From: an uncultured Anaerolineales bacterium
Lineage (GTDB): Bacteria; Chloroflexota; Anaerolineae; Anaerolineales; Villigracilaceae
Length of the DNA stretch: 38,058 nucleotides
Assembly: GCA_903873975.1 (NCBI GenBank)
Contig: CAIQQN010000016.1
Coordinates: forward strand, 1 to 38,058
Direction: 5' to 3'
Below the pieces are notes generated by a model. The model was not told where the DNA came from and ran no database searches. It saw only the letters and a list, made by a program, of their open reading frames with translations. Position 1 is the stretch's first letter; every line of letters starts with the position of its first letter. Below, piece after piece: positions 1 through 7,824 of the stretch. The translations under genes and the position numbers were made by a program.

Positions 1-239
1 CGGGTACCAGCCTCCTGGATCGGTCCGTGCCAGGGATCCAGGCCCACGTCGATAATGCGGTCAAAGGCAGCTTGGGCGAAATGGCCGTCGCCACAGCCCA
101 CATCCAGGACAGGCGCGGGCAAATCCAGATCCTGGTACATGGCTGCCTCCACTGCTCGAAGCATGGAGCGAAAATAAGGCAGCTCACGCAGGTTGAGCCA
201 TAGATAATCTTTTTGAGCGGTCCTGGTTTGTGTGAGCAT
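1..239 (-). CDS. Class I SAM-dependent methyltransferase, N-terminal part (runs off the window)
   Basis: Only the first 79 codons are present; the gene continues past the left edge. The protein starts with MLTQTRTAQKDYLWLNLREL, and a glycine-rich SAM-binding motif I (VLDVGCGDGHFA) follows at about residues 47-58, then an acidic loop (IDVGLDP) that would bind the ribose of SAM. This is the ordinary Rossmann-fold methyltransferase layout. The substrate cannot be told from this fragment. There is no clear Shine-Dalgarno sequence before the ATG at 239. It lies 129 bp downstream of a glycosyltransferase on the same strand, so a role in cell-surface glycan or lipid chemistry is possible but only inferred. 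Confidence 0.8.
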   Translation of the reverse strand, partial: MLTQTRTAQKDYLWLNLRELPYFRSMLRAVEAAMYQDLDLPAPVLDVGCGDGHFAQAAFDRIIDVGLDPWHGPIQEAGT

Positions 240-306
240 TGATTTGACTTTGTTTGGTTTTTAGGAATGTTGTCCAGGTCAGTTCATTACTCACGGGATG
301 ACGCCA

Positions 307-360
307 ATTGTACCACCCGGAGGTTTTTGTTTTCCGGACGGCAAAACCAGACTTACCTCC
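307..360 (-). other. Intergenic hairpin and -10-like box between glycosyltransferase and methyltransferase
   Basis: GGAGGT at 319-324 and ACCTCC at 355-360 can pair around an inner GTTTT/AAAAC stem, giving a long hairpin just after the glycosyltransferase stop. No U-run follows on the minus strand, so it is not a standard terminator. A TACAAT box (minus strand, 307-312) follows it and could start transcription of the methyltransferase, but no good -35 was found. Confidence 0.3.
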
Positions 361-368
361 CTGGCAAT

Positions 369-1532
369 TTAACTCTTTTTCTTCAGTAAATGCTCGAATA
401 ACATCTCATATTCCGCCGCAACTGTATCCGGATCGTACTGGTGTGCAAGTGCCGCTGTATCGCAACGATATTGTTCCTTCCCGGCGAAAATCTCCAGCAG
501 TGCCTCTGCCAGCGCGGACGCGTCGCCAACCGGTACTGCTTTGCCCATGGCGTGCATCTGCACGGGCCACCGCACGCCTGGCAGGGCTGACGCCACGCAC
601 GGGACGTTGTTCATCATCGCTTCCACCTGCACCAGCCCGAAGGCCTCGGTCGAGTTCAAAGATGGAACGACCAGCACGTCTATATTGGGATAAAAAGCAG
701 CGAGTTGCTGCTGGCTGAGGTTGCCCAGGAACTTCCAGCAGCCCATCTCTTCGTATTTCCCGATGCGAGGCATCAACCGGTCAGCATATGCCTGTTCGCC
801 CATCACATTCTGGTACTGGCCGGCAAAGAGCACCTGCGCCTGCGGGTATTTCTCCAGCACGGCAGGCAGGGCATCGAGCAGGACCTCCACACCTTTCTCA
901 GCAGCGAAGCGCGTTACCATCCCGATCACAGGACGCTGCTGGCAGGTCTGGTATCTTACGGCAAAGGCTTCGGCAGAACCGGGTTCGGCAGGCGGAAGCA
1001 CCACCGGCGGGAGGAAGGGAGTCAGTTTGCGCTGGTAACGGGAAAGGTAGGCAGAGTTGTCGGCATAATCCTGGGTGTACGTGACGATGTGGTTTGCCAG
1101 CAGGGCCGCCATGTTGTTCTGGAACTGCACCACCAGGTTGACAAAGCGGTTGAAGAGGCTGGGCGGCAGGATCAGGTCGCAGTGATAGGTGAGAACGACA
1201 GGTTTGCCTAACAGACGGGCGCGCAGGGCCACACCAGGCGCGTCGAACTGTGGCAGGTGCAACTGGACCACATCGTGCCTGGCGACCAGCCTGGTAGCGA
1301 CCATGCCGAAGGTGGGGGCAATCACGCCCTTGCTGATGCGCAGCGCCACCGGGACACGGATCACCCGCACACCATCCATCATCTCTTCGCGCGGCAGCGA
1401 CTTATCGTATTGGGTGGTCATCACGGTCACCTGGTGACCGCGTTTGGCAAAAGCACGCGCCAGCCGTTCGGCGTAGATGGTCAGACCGGAGGTATGGGGA
1501 CGGTAGTAGGTGAGAACGGTAAGAATACGCAT
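369..1532 (-). CDS. GT4-family glycosyltransferase
   Basis: A 387-residue GT-B-fold glycosyltransferase that should move a sugar from a nucleotide donor to a cell-surface or lipid acceptor at the cytoplasmic membrane face. The N-terminal domain opens with MRILTVLTYYRPHTSGLTIY, typical of family 4, with the glycine-rich acceptor loop. The C-terminal domain shows GMVTRFAAEKGVEVLLDALP and the E-x7-E donor-binding motif EAFGLVQVE near residue 300. I chose the ATG at 1532, 2 bp after the stop of the CDF gene, because the protein then begins at the usual family start; a longer reading frame upstream overlaps that gene. The two genes are probably translated together. Donor and acceptor are unknown. 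Confidence 0.9.
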   Translation of the reverse strand: MRILTVLTYYRPHTSGLTIYAERLARAFAKRGHQVTVMTTQYDKSLPREEMMDGVRVIRVPVALRISKGVIAPTFGMVATRLVARHDVVQLHLPQFDAPGVALRARLLGKPVVLTYHCDLILPPSLFNRFVNLVVQFQNNMAALLANHIVTYTQDYADNSAYLSRYQRKLTPFLPPVVLPPAEPGSAEAFAVRYQTCQQRPVIGMVTRFAAEKGVEVLLDALPAVLEKYPQAQVLFAGQYQNVMGEQAYADRLMPRIGKYEEMGCWKFLGNLSQQQLAAFYPNIDVLVVPSLNSTEAFGLVQVEAMMNNVPCVASALPGVRWPVQMHAMGKAVPVGDASALAEALLEIFAGKEQYRCDTAALAHQYDPDTVAAEYEMLFEHLLKKKS

Positions 1533-1534
1533 AG

Positions 1535-2464
1535 TTAATGATCGTGGTTGTTGGCGTAGATATCGCAATACAGGCCAACCGGGGCACAGTCCACGCACTC
1601 CAATTGGAGTGTAGCGTGAGTGATGTCGTAATCATGTGCCAGCATCTCCCCCACCACCGCCTGGACTTTTGCCCCAACACTGACCGGTACATCATCGATG
1701 ATCAGGTGGGCGGAGAGCGTGCGCAGCGAACGGGTGATGCTCCAGACGTGCAGGTCATGGACGCCGCGCACGCCTTCAATAGCCAGCACGTCGCGCCGCA
1801 GGGCGGCCATGTCAATATCGGCGGGAGTGGATTCCATCAAAATTTGCACCGACTCGCGCAGGATGCCCCAGGCGTTCCACAGGATAAGAACCCCGATGAA
1901 CACGCTAACCAGTGCATCCAGCCAGTTCCAGCCAGTGAAGCGGATGATGATGCCCGCAATCACCGCCCCGGCTGTCGAGAGCACGTCACCCATCAGGTGC
2001 AGGAAGGCTGACTTGAGATTCAGGTCATGTCCCGCCCCGCGCCGGACCAACAGGGCTGTCACCAGGTTGACGACGACCGCCGCTGCCCCGACGCCGATGA
2101 GGATGTCGGCCCGCACTTCCGGCGGGGCGAGCAAACGTTTCCAGGCTTCGTAGAAAATCCCGAGGGCGATGAGCGCAAGAGTGGTTGAGTTGGCCAGCGC
2201 CACCAGGATGCCGGCACGGTGGTAGCCGTAGGTCTTGGCGGAATTGGCCGGCTTGGTCGTAATCCACAACGCCCACCAGGTTAGCGCCAGGGCCAGCACG
2301 TCGGTGAAGTTGTGGGCCGCGTCGGTCAGCAGGGCCAGCGAATTGGCAAATGCCCCCGCAAGGATTTCAACGACGACAAAAACCAGCGTGATGAACAACG
2401 AGAGTGCCAGCCGGCGGATGGTGGAATGGGTCAGTTCAGGGAGGTGAGTGTGGTCGTGTGCCAT
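1535..2464 (-). CDS. Cation diffusion facilitator (CDF) zinc/divalent-metal exporter
   Basis: A 309-residue CDF-family antiporter that exports Zn2+ or a similar divalent ion in exchange for protons. The N-terminus is histidine-rich (MAHDHTHLPELTH). Six membrane segments are followed by a C-terminal cytoplasmic domain. The metal-site motifs on the second and fifth helices are visible as DAAHNFTD (about residues 48-55) and HLMGD (about 157-161), both of the H-x3-D type seen in the CzcD/ZitB branch. The C-terminal domain includes HDLHVWSIT, characteristic of the family dimer domain. The gene starts a two-gene unit with the downstream glycosyltransferase (2-bp gap), although no functional link between them is known. 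The exact metal is not predictable. Confidence 0.93.
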   Translation of the reverse strand: MAHDHTHLPELTHSTIRRLALSLFITLVFVVVEILAGAFANSLALLTDAAHNFTDVLALALTWWALWITTKPANSAKTYGYHRAGILVALANSTTLALIALGIFYEAWKRLLAPPEVRADILIGVGAAAVVVNLVTALLVRRGAGHDLNLKSAFLHLMGDVLSTAGAVIAGIIIRFTGWNWLDALVSVFIGVLILWNAWGILRESVQILMESTPADIDMAALRRDVLAIEGVRGVHDLHVWSITRSLRTLSAHLIIDDVPVSVGAKVQAVVGEMLAHDYDITHATLQLECVDCAPVGLYCDIYANNHDH

Positions 2465-2480
2465 AGGTCAGGACTGCCCG

Positions 2481-2486
2481 ATTATA
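2481..2486 (-). promoter_or_regulatory. -10 box for the CDF exporter gene
   Basis: A perfect TATAAT on the minus strand ends 16 nt before the ATG at 2464. No convincing -35 hexamer is found 16-18 bp upstream. Transcription would start about 10 nt before the start codon, leaving no room for a usual ribosome-binding site, and none is seen. Confidence 0.5.
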
Positions 2487-2496
2487 ACCCAAGGGG

Positions 2497-2529
2497 AAAT
2501 AAAACTTCCGAAGTGTTCAGCTTCGGAAG
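2497..2529 (-). terminator. Rho-independent terminator of the epimerase/flippase unit
   Basis: A perfect 9-bp stem, CTTCCGAAG pairing with CTTCGGAAG around a 7-nt loop, is followed on the minus strand by TTTTATTT. It lies 8 bp after the epimerase stop codon and separates that unit from the CDF exporter. Confidence 0.88.
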
Positions 2530-2537
2530 GTCAGCAC

Positions 2538-3563
2538 CTAGAACAAATTCTTATTGGCTTTCACCCACTCAAATAGCCTCCCTACCCCCTGCTCAACACC
2601 GATCTTCGGCTGCCAGCCCAATTCCCGCTCCGCTTTGCGGATGTCGGCCACGAAGACCTTCTGGTCGCCGGGACGCCAGTCGCCGCGCCCCACCGGGACG
2701 GGCTTGCCCAACAATTTTTCCAGCAGCGGCCCGAACTCGGTCCAGATGGACATCGTATTTTCCGGCCCGCCGCCCAGGTTGTAGACCTGGCCCTTGACCG
2801 CCTCAATCTTTGCGATGACAGCGTCATAGGCATCCAGCAGATCGTCCACTTGAAGCACGTCCCTGATCTGTTTTCCGTCGCCACAGATCGTCAGGGGGCG
2901 ACCGGTGACAGCCGCGATGATCATCCACGCCACCCAGCCCTGATCCTCCACGCCGAACTGGCGCGGCCCATAGATGCAGGATTGACGGAGCACGACGGTT
3001 GGCAGATCATAAATTCTTGCATAATCACGGACATACTGGTCGCCGGTGCCCTTCGAGCAGCCGTAGGGCGAGTGGAAGTCGAGCGGCTGGGTCTCCGGGC
3101 AGCCCAGTGGCAGGTCAGCGTAGCGCCAGCGGGTGGTGTCTTCGACCACTTTTATATCCTCCATCCCGCCGTAGACCTTGTTCGTGGACGTATAAAGGAA
3201 GACCGGCTTGAGCTCGTTGAGACGCGCCGCTTCCAACGCGTTGAACGTCCCCTGGGCATTGATCTCGAAATCCTCACGAGGATGGGTAACCGAAGTGGTT
3301 ACCGCCACCTGTGCCGCCAGGTGGACGATGACTTCCGCCAGGCGGCTGGAGGCTGTTAATAGGGCCGCGTCGCGCACATCCCCAACGACAAGCTGGAAGG
3401 CGGTTTTCCCGAATTTTTCCTGCAACCAGGCCAGGTTGCGCGAGGCACCGGGCCGGCTGAGATTATCATAGACGGTGACATTTTCGCCGCGTTCCAAAAG
3501 GCGGCTGACATAGTTGGAACCGATGAACCCGGCTCCACCAGTGATGAAATAATTACGGGACAT
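2538..3563 (-). CDS. NAD-dependent epimerase/dehydratase, CDP-paratose 2-epimerase-like
   Basis: A 341-residue extended SDR enzyme acting on a nucleotide sugar in the cytoplasm. The Rossmann motif GGAGFIG is at residues 9-15. The catalytic Tyr-x3-Lys appears as YGCSK, with the upstream Ser/Thr in STNKVYG. The blocks STNKVYG and RQSCIYGPRQFGVEDQGWVA are hallmarks of the CDP-tyvelose/CDP-paratose 2-epimerase branch, so that activity is the best guess. Related dehydratases cannot be ruled out. The ATG at 3563 follows a clear AAGGAG site and lies 2 bp after the stop of the flippase-like gene, so the two are surely co-transcribed. Context points to building surface polysaccharide or glycolipid. 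Confidence 0.9.
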   Translation of the reverse strand: MSRNYFITGGAGFIGSNYVSRLLERGENVTVYDNLSRPGASRNLAWLQEKFGKTAFQLVVGDVRDAALLTASSRLAEVIVHLAAQVAVTTSVTHPREDFEINAQGTFNALEAARLNELKPVFLYTSTNKVYGGMEDIKVVEDTTRWRYADLPLGCPETQPLDFHSPYGCSKGTGDQYVRDYARIYDLPTVVLRQSCIYGPRQFGVEDQGWVAWMIIAAVTGRPLTICGDGKQIRDVLQVDDLLDAYDAVIAKIEAVKGQVYNLGGGPENTMSIWTEFGPLLEKLLGKPVPVGRGDWRPGDQKVFVADIRKAERELGWQPKIGVEQGVGRLFEWVKANKNLF

Positions 3564-3565
3564 GG

Positions 3566-4681
3566 CTACTCCTTTTTTTCCGTATCGTTGCCAAGGGGCG
3601 AAGCGACTGAAATTGTATCCGAAGAGTGAGCAATCTCACCACCCGAAGCGTGGATCCCATCGTCAGCCTCAGCGGGGCTGCCTCCCAATGACACTTGACT
3701 CTTCCGCAACTGACGGTAGATGCCCATCAGCGTCTCGCCTTCGGTGGAAAGCGCATAAGCGCCGATAATTCCGGTGACGATGTAATTGAAAGAATGACTG
3801 ACCAGAGCCACCGCCAGGGAGGTACCCTGATCGCCACTCACCAGTGTCAGCGCCCCGACCAGAAATGCTTCGAAGATGCCGATCGCGCCAGGCAGGGACG
3901 GGACGGCATTCCCAAGAGCCACCATGCCCAGACCAAACAGCACCCAGACCAGTTGCGGATGCGGAAAGAAAGCCCGCAGGGTGAGATAAAACTGGCAGAT
4001 CGAAATCGCCCAATCGAGAGCCTCCCAAAGCAGGGCCCGCAGGAACAACCAGCTATCGGTCAGGATGGCCAGCCCACTAAACAGGGGTGCCAGGAAGCTG
4101 CTGCCCTGCTTTTGCAGCCGCGGCCAGCGCCCGGTGAGACGGTCGAAGGTGCCCAAGGCCCAGGTGCTGTTGCGCGCCAGCAAAAACATGACGACCAAGC
4201 CCAGGACCATCAGGCCGCCGATGAGGATGGCGATGGTGCCTTTACTGCTGGCTCCCACGACGAACGGGACGGAGATGATCAACAGGCACGCCGCAAACGC
4301 AAAATCCAAGGCGCGTTCGACCACGATGCTCGGCAGGATGCCCATGAAACCCAGGTCCGATTTCCGGCCCAACAAAAAGGCGCGCCCCAACTCCCCCAGG
4401 CGGAACGGCAGGACGTTATTCAGCAGATAACCTTCTGACACCGTCAGGAAGACGTCCCGATAGGAGGCCTTGTTCTGCAGCAGGGTGCGCCAGACCAAGC
4501 CTCGCACTCCCAGCCAGATTAGAGAAATACCTAGGACAACCAGCAGCAGCCAGTAGTTCGCCGAGCGGATCGCCTGGGTCGTCTGGCGCAGATCGACTTT
4601 GTAGAGAATGGCGGCGATGGCAACCAGGCTGATGAGCACCCCCGGCAGCCAGCGGCGGGTGGATTTCCAGAAATTTGACAT
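3566..4681 (-). CDS. Lysylphosphatidylglycerol synthase TM-region / UPF0104 (AglD-like) membrane protein
   Basis: A 371-residue polytopic membrane protein of the LPG_synthase_TM family. Its many hydrophobic segments start at about residue 12. Conserved family blocks are VSEGYLLNNVLPFRLGELGR and NAVPSLPGAIGIFEAF. The soluble aminoacyl-transfer domain of true MprF is absent, so this is the stand-alone membrane type found beside glycosyltransferases, thought to help lipid or glycolipid translocation. The C-terminal ~45 residues are polar and low in complexity. I prefer the ATG at 4681; an in-frame ATG at 4714 falls inside an intergenic hairpin. It is coupled to the epimerase downstream. Confidence 0.85.
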   Translation of the reverse strand: MSNFWKSTRRWLPGVLISLVAIAAILYKVDLRQTTQAIRSANYWLLLVVLGISLIWLGVRGLVWRTLLQNKASYRDVFLTVSEGYLLNNVLPFRLGELGRAFLLGRKSDLGFMGILPSIVVERALDFAFAACLLIISVPFVVGASSKGTIAILIGGLMVLGLVVMFLLARNSTWALGTFDRLTGRWPRLQKQGSSFLAPLFSGLAILTDSWLFLRALLWEALDWAISICQFYLTLRAFFPHPQLVWVLFGLGMVALGNAVPSLPGAIGIFEAFLVGALTLVSGDQGTSLAVALVSHSFNYIVTGIIGAYALSTEGETLMGIYRQLRKSQVSLGGSPAEADDGIHASGGEIAHSSDTISVASPLGNDTEKKE

Positions 4682-4690
4682 ATAGATTAT

Positions 4691-4770
4691 CACCACGGAG
4701 AACACAGAGTTCACAGAGTTTTTTCTCTGTGAGAGAAATGAACTCTCTGCTCCCGGCGTGCTCTGTGGTG
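4691..4770. repeat. Long imperfect hairpin of the CACCACGGAGAACACAGAG type
   Basis: The left arm begins CACCACGGAGAACACAGAG and continues TTCACAGAG. After a short T-rich loop, the right arm carries CTCTGTG, AACTCT and CTCTGTGGTG, the imperfect complement. It fills most of the 91-bp gap between lepA and the flippase-like gene. On the minus strand it could act as a weak terminator or mRNA end for lepA. It looks like a dispersed intergenic repeat, but copy number cannot be judged from one window. Confidence 0.6.
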
Positions 4771-4772
4771 AT

Positions 4773-6572
4773 CTACTCCTCTTCCAATCTTAGCACAGCC
4801 ATGAAGGCTTCCTGCGGGATCTCCACGTTACCGATCATTTTCAGGCGTTTCTTGCCCTTCTTCTGTTTTTCGAGCAGTTTCTTCTTGCGGGTGATGTCGC
4901 CACCGTAGCATTTGGCGAGCACATCCTTGCGGGTGGCTTTGACATTGGCGCGGCTGATGATGCGCCCGCCCGAGGAGGCCTGAATGGCAACGTCAAACAA
5001 CTGGCGCGGGATGAGTTCCTTGAGCTTGGTAATGAAGCGCTGGCCCTTGTGATAGGCATCCCTCTCGTGGACAATCGCCGCCAGCGCATCCACCGGCTCG
5101 CCGTTAACCAGGATCTCGAGTTTCTGCAAGGCGTCGGCGCGGTACTCGGCGAACTGGTAATCCAATGAAGCGTAGCCGCGCGTGCGGCTCTTGAGCTCAT
5201 CGAAAAAGTCAATGATGATCTCGGAGAGCGGGATCTCGAAATTGAGCTGAACGCGGTGCGGAGCAGGGTATTCCTGGCTTTTGTAGGTGCCGCGCCGCTT
5301 GGTGACCAGGTCCATGATCGGGCCGTAATAGTCCGTGGGCGTGATGATCTCAATGTTCATCCACGGCTCGCGGATCTCGGCGATCAGGCCCTCATCGGGC
5401 AGATCCGCGGGGGAAGCCACGATTTTGGTTGCGCCGTCGTACAACATCACTTCGTAAGCCACCGTCGGGGCGGTGAAGACCATGTCCAGGTCGTACTCGC
5501 GCTCCAGTCGCTCCTGGATGATCTCCATGTGGAACAGGCCCAGGAACCCGGCCCGGAAGCCGAAACCCAGCGCCTGGGAGGTCTCCGGCTGGAAGGTCAG
5601 GGAAGCGTCGTTGAGCTGCAGTTTATCGAGCGCCTCGCGCAGGGACTGGTAATCATCAGCTTCGGCGGGATAAATCCCGGCGAAGACCATCGGCTTGGGA
5701 GTACGGTAGCCGGGTAATGGGTTAGGGGCTGGGCGGGCAGTGCTGGTGATCGTATCGCCGACGCGGGCATCATGGACGGTCTTCAGCCCGGTGGCCACGT
5801 AGCCCACCTCGCCTGCCGCCAGGCCCGGCACCGGTTTCATCATAGGAGCAAAGATCCCCACCTCGATCGGTTTCACATCCACGCCGGTGGACATCAGGTG
5901 GATACTTTCGCTGGCGGTCAGCTTGCCTTCCACCACGCGCACGTAGGTGACCACGCCTTTGTAGGAGTCGTAGTGCGAGTCAAAGACCAGGGCGCGCAGG
6001 GGAGCGTCCTCGTCCGCCTTGGGCGGTGGGATCTTCTGGACGATGGCCTCGAGCACCGCAGCGATGTTCGTCCCGTCCTTGGCCGAGACGCGGATCACCG
6101 ACCCAGGCGGGACACCCAGCAGGCTGCCGACATCCTCAGCAACTTCGTCGGGACGGGCGGTGAGGAGGTCGATCTTGTTGATGACCGGCACAATCACCAG
6201 GTCCGCTTCGAGGGCGGAGTACAGGTTGGCGAGCGTTTGGGCTTCGATGCCCTGGGTGGCGTCCACCACCAGCACCGCGCCTTCGCAGGCATTCAGGGCG
6301 CGCGAGACTTCGTAACCGAAGTCCACGTGGCCGGGGGTGTCGATCAGGTTGAGCTCGTAGGTCTGGCTGTCGCCAGCTGTATATTTCATGCGCACGGCCG
6401 AGGCCTTGATGGTGACACCCTTCTCACGTTCCAGGTCCATCGAATCCAGGATCTGCTCGGTGGTATCGCGGTCAGGGACCGTGCCAGTGAGATGAAGGAG
6501 CCGGTCGGCCAGGGTGGACTTGCCGTGGTCAATATGGGCGATGATGCAGAAATTGCGGATTTTTTCAGACAT
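4773..6572 (-). CDS. lepA: Elongation factor 4 (LepA), ribosomal back-translocase GTPase
   Basis: A 599-residue translational GTPase of exactly the usual LepA length. The P-loop is AHIDHGKST (about residues 12-20), the effector region includes GVTIKASAVRM, DTPGH is switch II and NKID is the guanine-specificity motif. Domains II-V follow, ending in the LepA-specific C-terminal domain with the lysine-rich GGDITRKKKLLEKQKKGKKR. LepA binds stalled or wrongly translocated ribosomes and influences initiation and ionic-stress tolerance. A TATACT box 10 nt before the ATG suggests a very short leader. It is separated from the CoA-binding protein gene upstream by a GC-rich hairpin. Confidence 0.98.
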   Translation of the reverse strand: MSEKIRNFCIIAHIDHGKSTLADRLLHLTGTVPDRDTTEQILDSMDLEREKGVTIKASAVRMKYTAGDSQTYELNLIDTPGHVDFGYEVSRALNACEGAVLVVDATQGIEAQTLANLYSALEADLVIVPVINKIDLLTARPDEVAEDVGSLLGVPPGSVIRVSAKDGTNIAAVLEAIVQKIPPPKADEDAPLRALVFDSHYDSYKGVVTYVRVVEGKLTASESIHLMSTGVDVKPIEVGIFAPMMKPVPGLAAGEVGYVATGLKTVHDARVGDTITSTARPAPNPLPGYRTPKPMVFAGIYPAEADDYQSLREALDKLQLNDASLTFQPETSQALGFGFRAGFLGLFHMEIIQERLEREYDLDMVFTAPTVAYEVMLYDGATKIVASPADLPDEGLIAEIREPWMNIEIITPTDYYGPIMDLVTKRRGTYKSQEYPAPHRVQLNFEIPLSEIIIDFFDELKSRTRGYASLDYQFAEYRADALQKLEILVNGEPVDALAAIVHERDAYHKGQRFITKLKELIPRQLFDVAIQASSGGRIISRANVKATRKDVLAKCYGGDITRKKKLLEKQKKGKKRLKMIGNVEIPQEAFMAVLRLEEE

Positions 6573-6582
6573 AAACAGAGAA

Positions 6583-6588
6583 AGTATA
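6583..6588 (-). promoter_or_regulatory. -10 box for lepA
   Basis: TATACT on the minus strand lies 10 nt upstream of the lepA ATG. No good -35 is visible. The predicted transcript would have a leader of only about 3-4 nt and no Shine-Dalgarno site. Confidence 0.4.
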
Positions 6589-6606
6589 ACCTATTTTAAA
6601 CACGAA

Positions 6607-6628
6607 GCCGGGGATATAAGTCCCCGGC
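6607..6628 (-). terminator. GC-rich hairpin between the CoA-binding gene and lepA
   Basis: A perfect 8-bp stem, GCCGGGGA/TCCCCGGC, with a 6-nt loop. On the minus strand it is followed by TTCGTGTTT, a weak U-rich tract, so it may terminate the CoA-binding gene that ends 27 bp upstream. A REP-like element is the alternative. Confidence 0.5.
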
Positions 6629-6654
6629 CAAGGGTTCAAAGCCGCTAAAGGTGG

Positions 6655-7146
6655 TTACTCTACATTAAGGAACCCAAAGAGGCGCCACAGCCCGTGCATC
6701 ATGCCGTGACCAATATCCGGCTTCAAGAACTGGTTCGGGCACGAACCAGGGATGACCGCGATGCCGTTCTCGTGGCACAGGCGCACCGCCTCGGGCGAAA
6801 CGCTGGTCATACTGGCCACCAGGCCAGGCTTGGTGCCCATCATGCAGTGCATCCAGACATGCTTGATGCCCAGGTCCACACACTGCTGGACGATCTGCTC
6901 GGTCACTTTTGGATTGGCGAAGATGAAGACGGCGTCGGGCTTCTCGGGGATGGACTTCAAGTCCGGGTAGCATGGATCGCCATCATACGTGGTGATGCGT
7001 GGGTTGACAGCAAAGACCTGGTAGCCGGCCTCCTTGAACTTCTTGTAGTTCGAGTTACAGCCGGTCTCGCGTTGGTCGGACACGCCGACCACTGCGATCT
7101 TCTTCTGCGCCAGGAAATCTTGTACGAGGGATTCGATTTTTGTCAT
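6655..7146 (-). CDS. CoA-binding domain protein (YccU-like)
   Basis: A 163-residue single-domain protein with a Rossmann-type CoA-binding fold, the same fold as the N-terminal domain of succinyl-CoA synthetase alpha and acetyl-CoA synthetases. The family signature is seen as KKIAVVGVSD near the N-terminus, then YKKFKEAGYQVFAVNPR and PDAVFIFANPK. The C-terminal IAVIPGSCPNQFLKPD takes the place of the more common VVMDRCLKIE ending. The biochemical role of stand-alone members is unknown. The ATG at 7146 is preceded by GGAGA at good spacing; an upstream in-frame ATG would lie beyond the promoter. Confidence 0.88.
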   Translation of the reverse strand: MTKIESLVQDFLAQKKIAVVGVSDQRETGCNSNYKKFKEAGYQVFAVNPRITTYDGDPCYPDLKSIPEKPDAVFIFANPKVTEQIVQQCVDLGIKHVWMHCMMGTKPGLVASMTSVSPEAVRLCHENGIAVIPGSCPNQFLKPDIGHGMMHGLWRLFGFLNVE

Positions 7147-7165
7147 GGGAATTCTCCTGAGCAAA

Positions 7166-7193
7166 ATAATAACACGATAACCCAAAAAAGCAA
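7166..7193 (-). promoter_or_regulatory. Sigma-70-like promoter of the CoA-binding gene
   Basis: On the minus strand TTGCTT (7188-7193) and TATTAT (7166-7171) are separated by 16 bp. The -10 has 5 of 6 consensus bases and the -35 only 3. The predicted start leaves room for the GGAGA ribosome site. Confidence 0.5.
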
Positions 7194-7238
7194 CGAAAAA
7201 AAGCGCCGAACTATTCTCTCAGGACTCCCTTTGCAAAG

Positions 7239-7267
7239 TGAAGTTTTTTCTCACTAGTAGCGTCTAA
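7239..7267 (+). promoter_or_regulatory. ECF-type promoter upstream of the sigma factor gene
   Basis: TGAAGT at 7239-7244, followed by a T-run, and CGTCTAA at 7261-7267 are separated by 16 bp. This matches the general ECF form (TGAAC-like -35, CGTC -10) and not sigma-70. ECF sigma factors often transcribe their own operon, so this is the likely autoregulatory promoter. The transcript would begin within about 10 nt of the first ATG. Confidence 0.6.
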
Positions 7268-7276
7268 TTAAGTAGA

Positions 7277-7822
7277 ATGACCGTCATGGACAGCCGTTGG
7301 CTCGAACAATGCCGGGAGGGAGATTCACTCGCCATTGAGAAAATGGTGCAATTGTATCAAAACGATGTGTACCGCTTGGCGCTCTCCATTCTCGACAATT
7401 CCGATGAAGCAGAAGACGGTACGCAGGAAACTTTCCTTGCCGCCTTGCGTGCTTTGGATTCGTACCGAGAAGGTGCGGCATTCCAGACCTGGCTGTTCAG
7501 TATCACCATCAACATGTGCCGTTCCCGATTGCGAGGCAGAAAAAGTCGGTTGCGGGTGCAACAGATCCTGCAGGGCCTGTTTCACCTGCACAGCGAGGAT
7601 GAGCATCCTGAAAGGTCAGCGATGCAAAACGAAGCGGATGCTGAACTGTGGCGTGCCATTTGTACCTTGAACGATAAACACCGCATCCCGGTCGTTTTGC
7701 GCTACTATCACAACCTGCATGTCGCCGATATTGCTGCCATTCTCGATATTCCCCCCGGAACGGTCCACTCCCGACTAAACCATGCGCGTAAGAAGCTGCG
7801 CACGTTGTTGAAAGAAGAATAA
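7277..7822 (+). CDS. ECF (sigma-70 family) RNA polymerase sigma factor
   Basis: A 181-residue extracytoplasmic-function sigma factor. Region 2 covers about residues 12-80, with the core-binding and -10-binding sequence DEAEDGTQETFLAALRALDS. Region 4 covers about 120-175, with the helix-turn-helix HVADIAAILDIPPGTVHSRL that reads the -35. There is no region 1.1 or 3. It would direct a small regulon and be held inactive by the anti-sigma factor encoded 2 bp downstream. An ATG at 7286 is an equally good start; neither has a Shine-Dalgarno site. An ECF-like promoter just upstream points to autoregulation. Confidence 0.95.
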   Translation: MTVMDSRWLEQCREGDSLAIEKMVQLYQNDVYRLALSILDNSDEAEDGTQETFLAALRALDSYREGAAFQTWLFSITINMCRSRLRGRKSRLRVQQILQGLFHLHSEDEHPERSAMQNEADAELWRAICTLNDKHRIPVVLRYYHNLHVADIAAILDIPPGTVHSRLNHARKKLRTLLKEE

Positions 7823-7824
7823 GA

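Noticed and set aside
5772-6599. 275-codon plus-strand frame opposite lepA, and similar long frames opposite the flippase, the GPH symporter, gyrA and birA
   Set aside because: Low-complexity His/Arg/Gly-rich translations with no motifs; the opposite strand holds certain genes.
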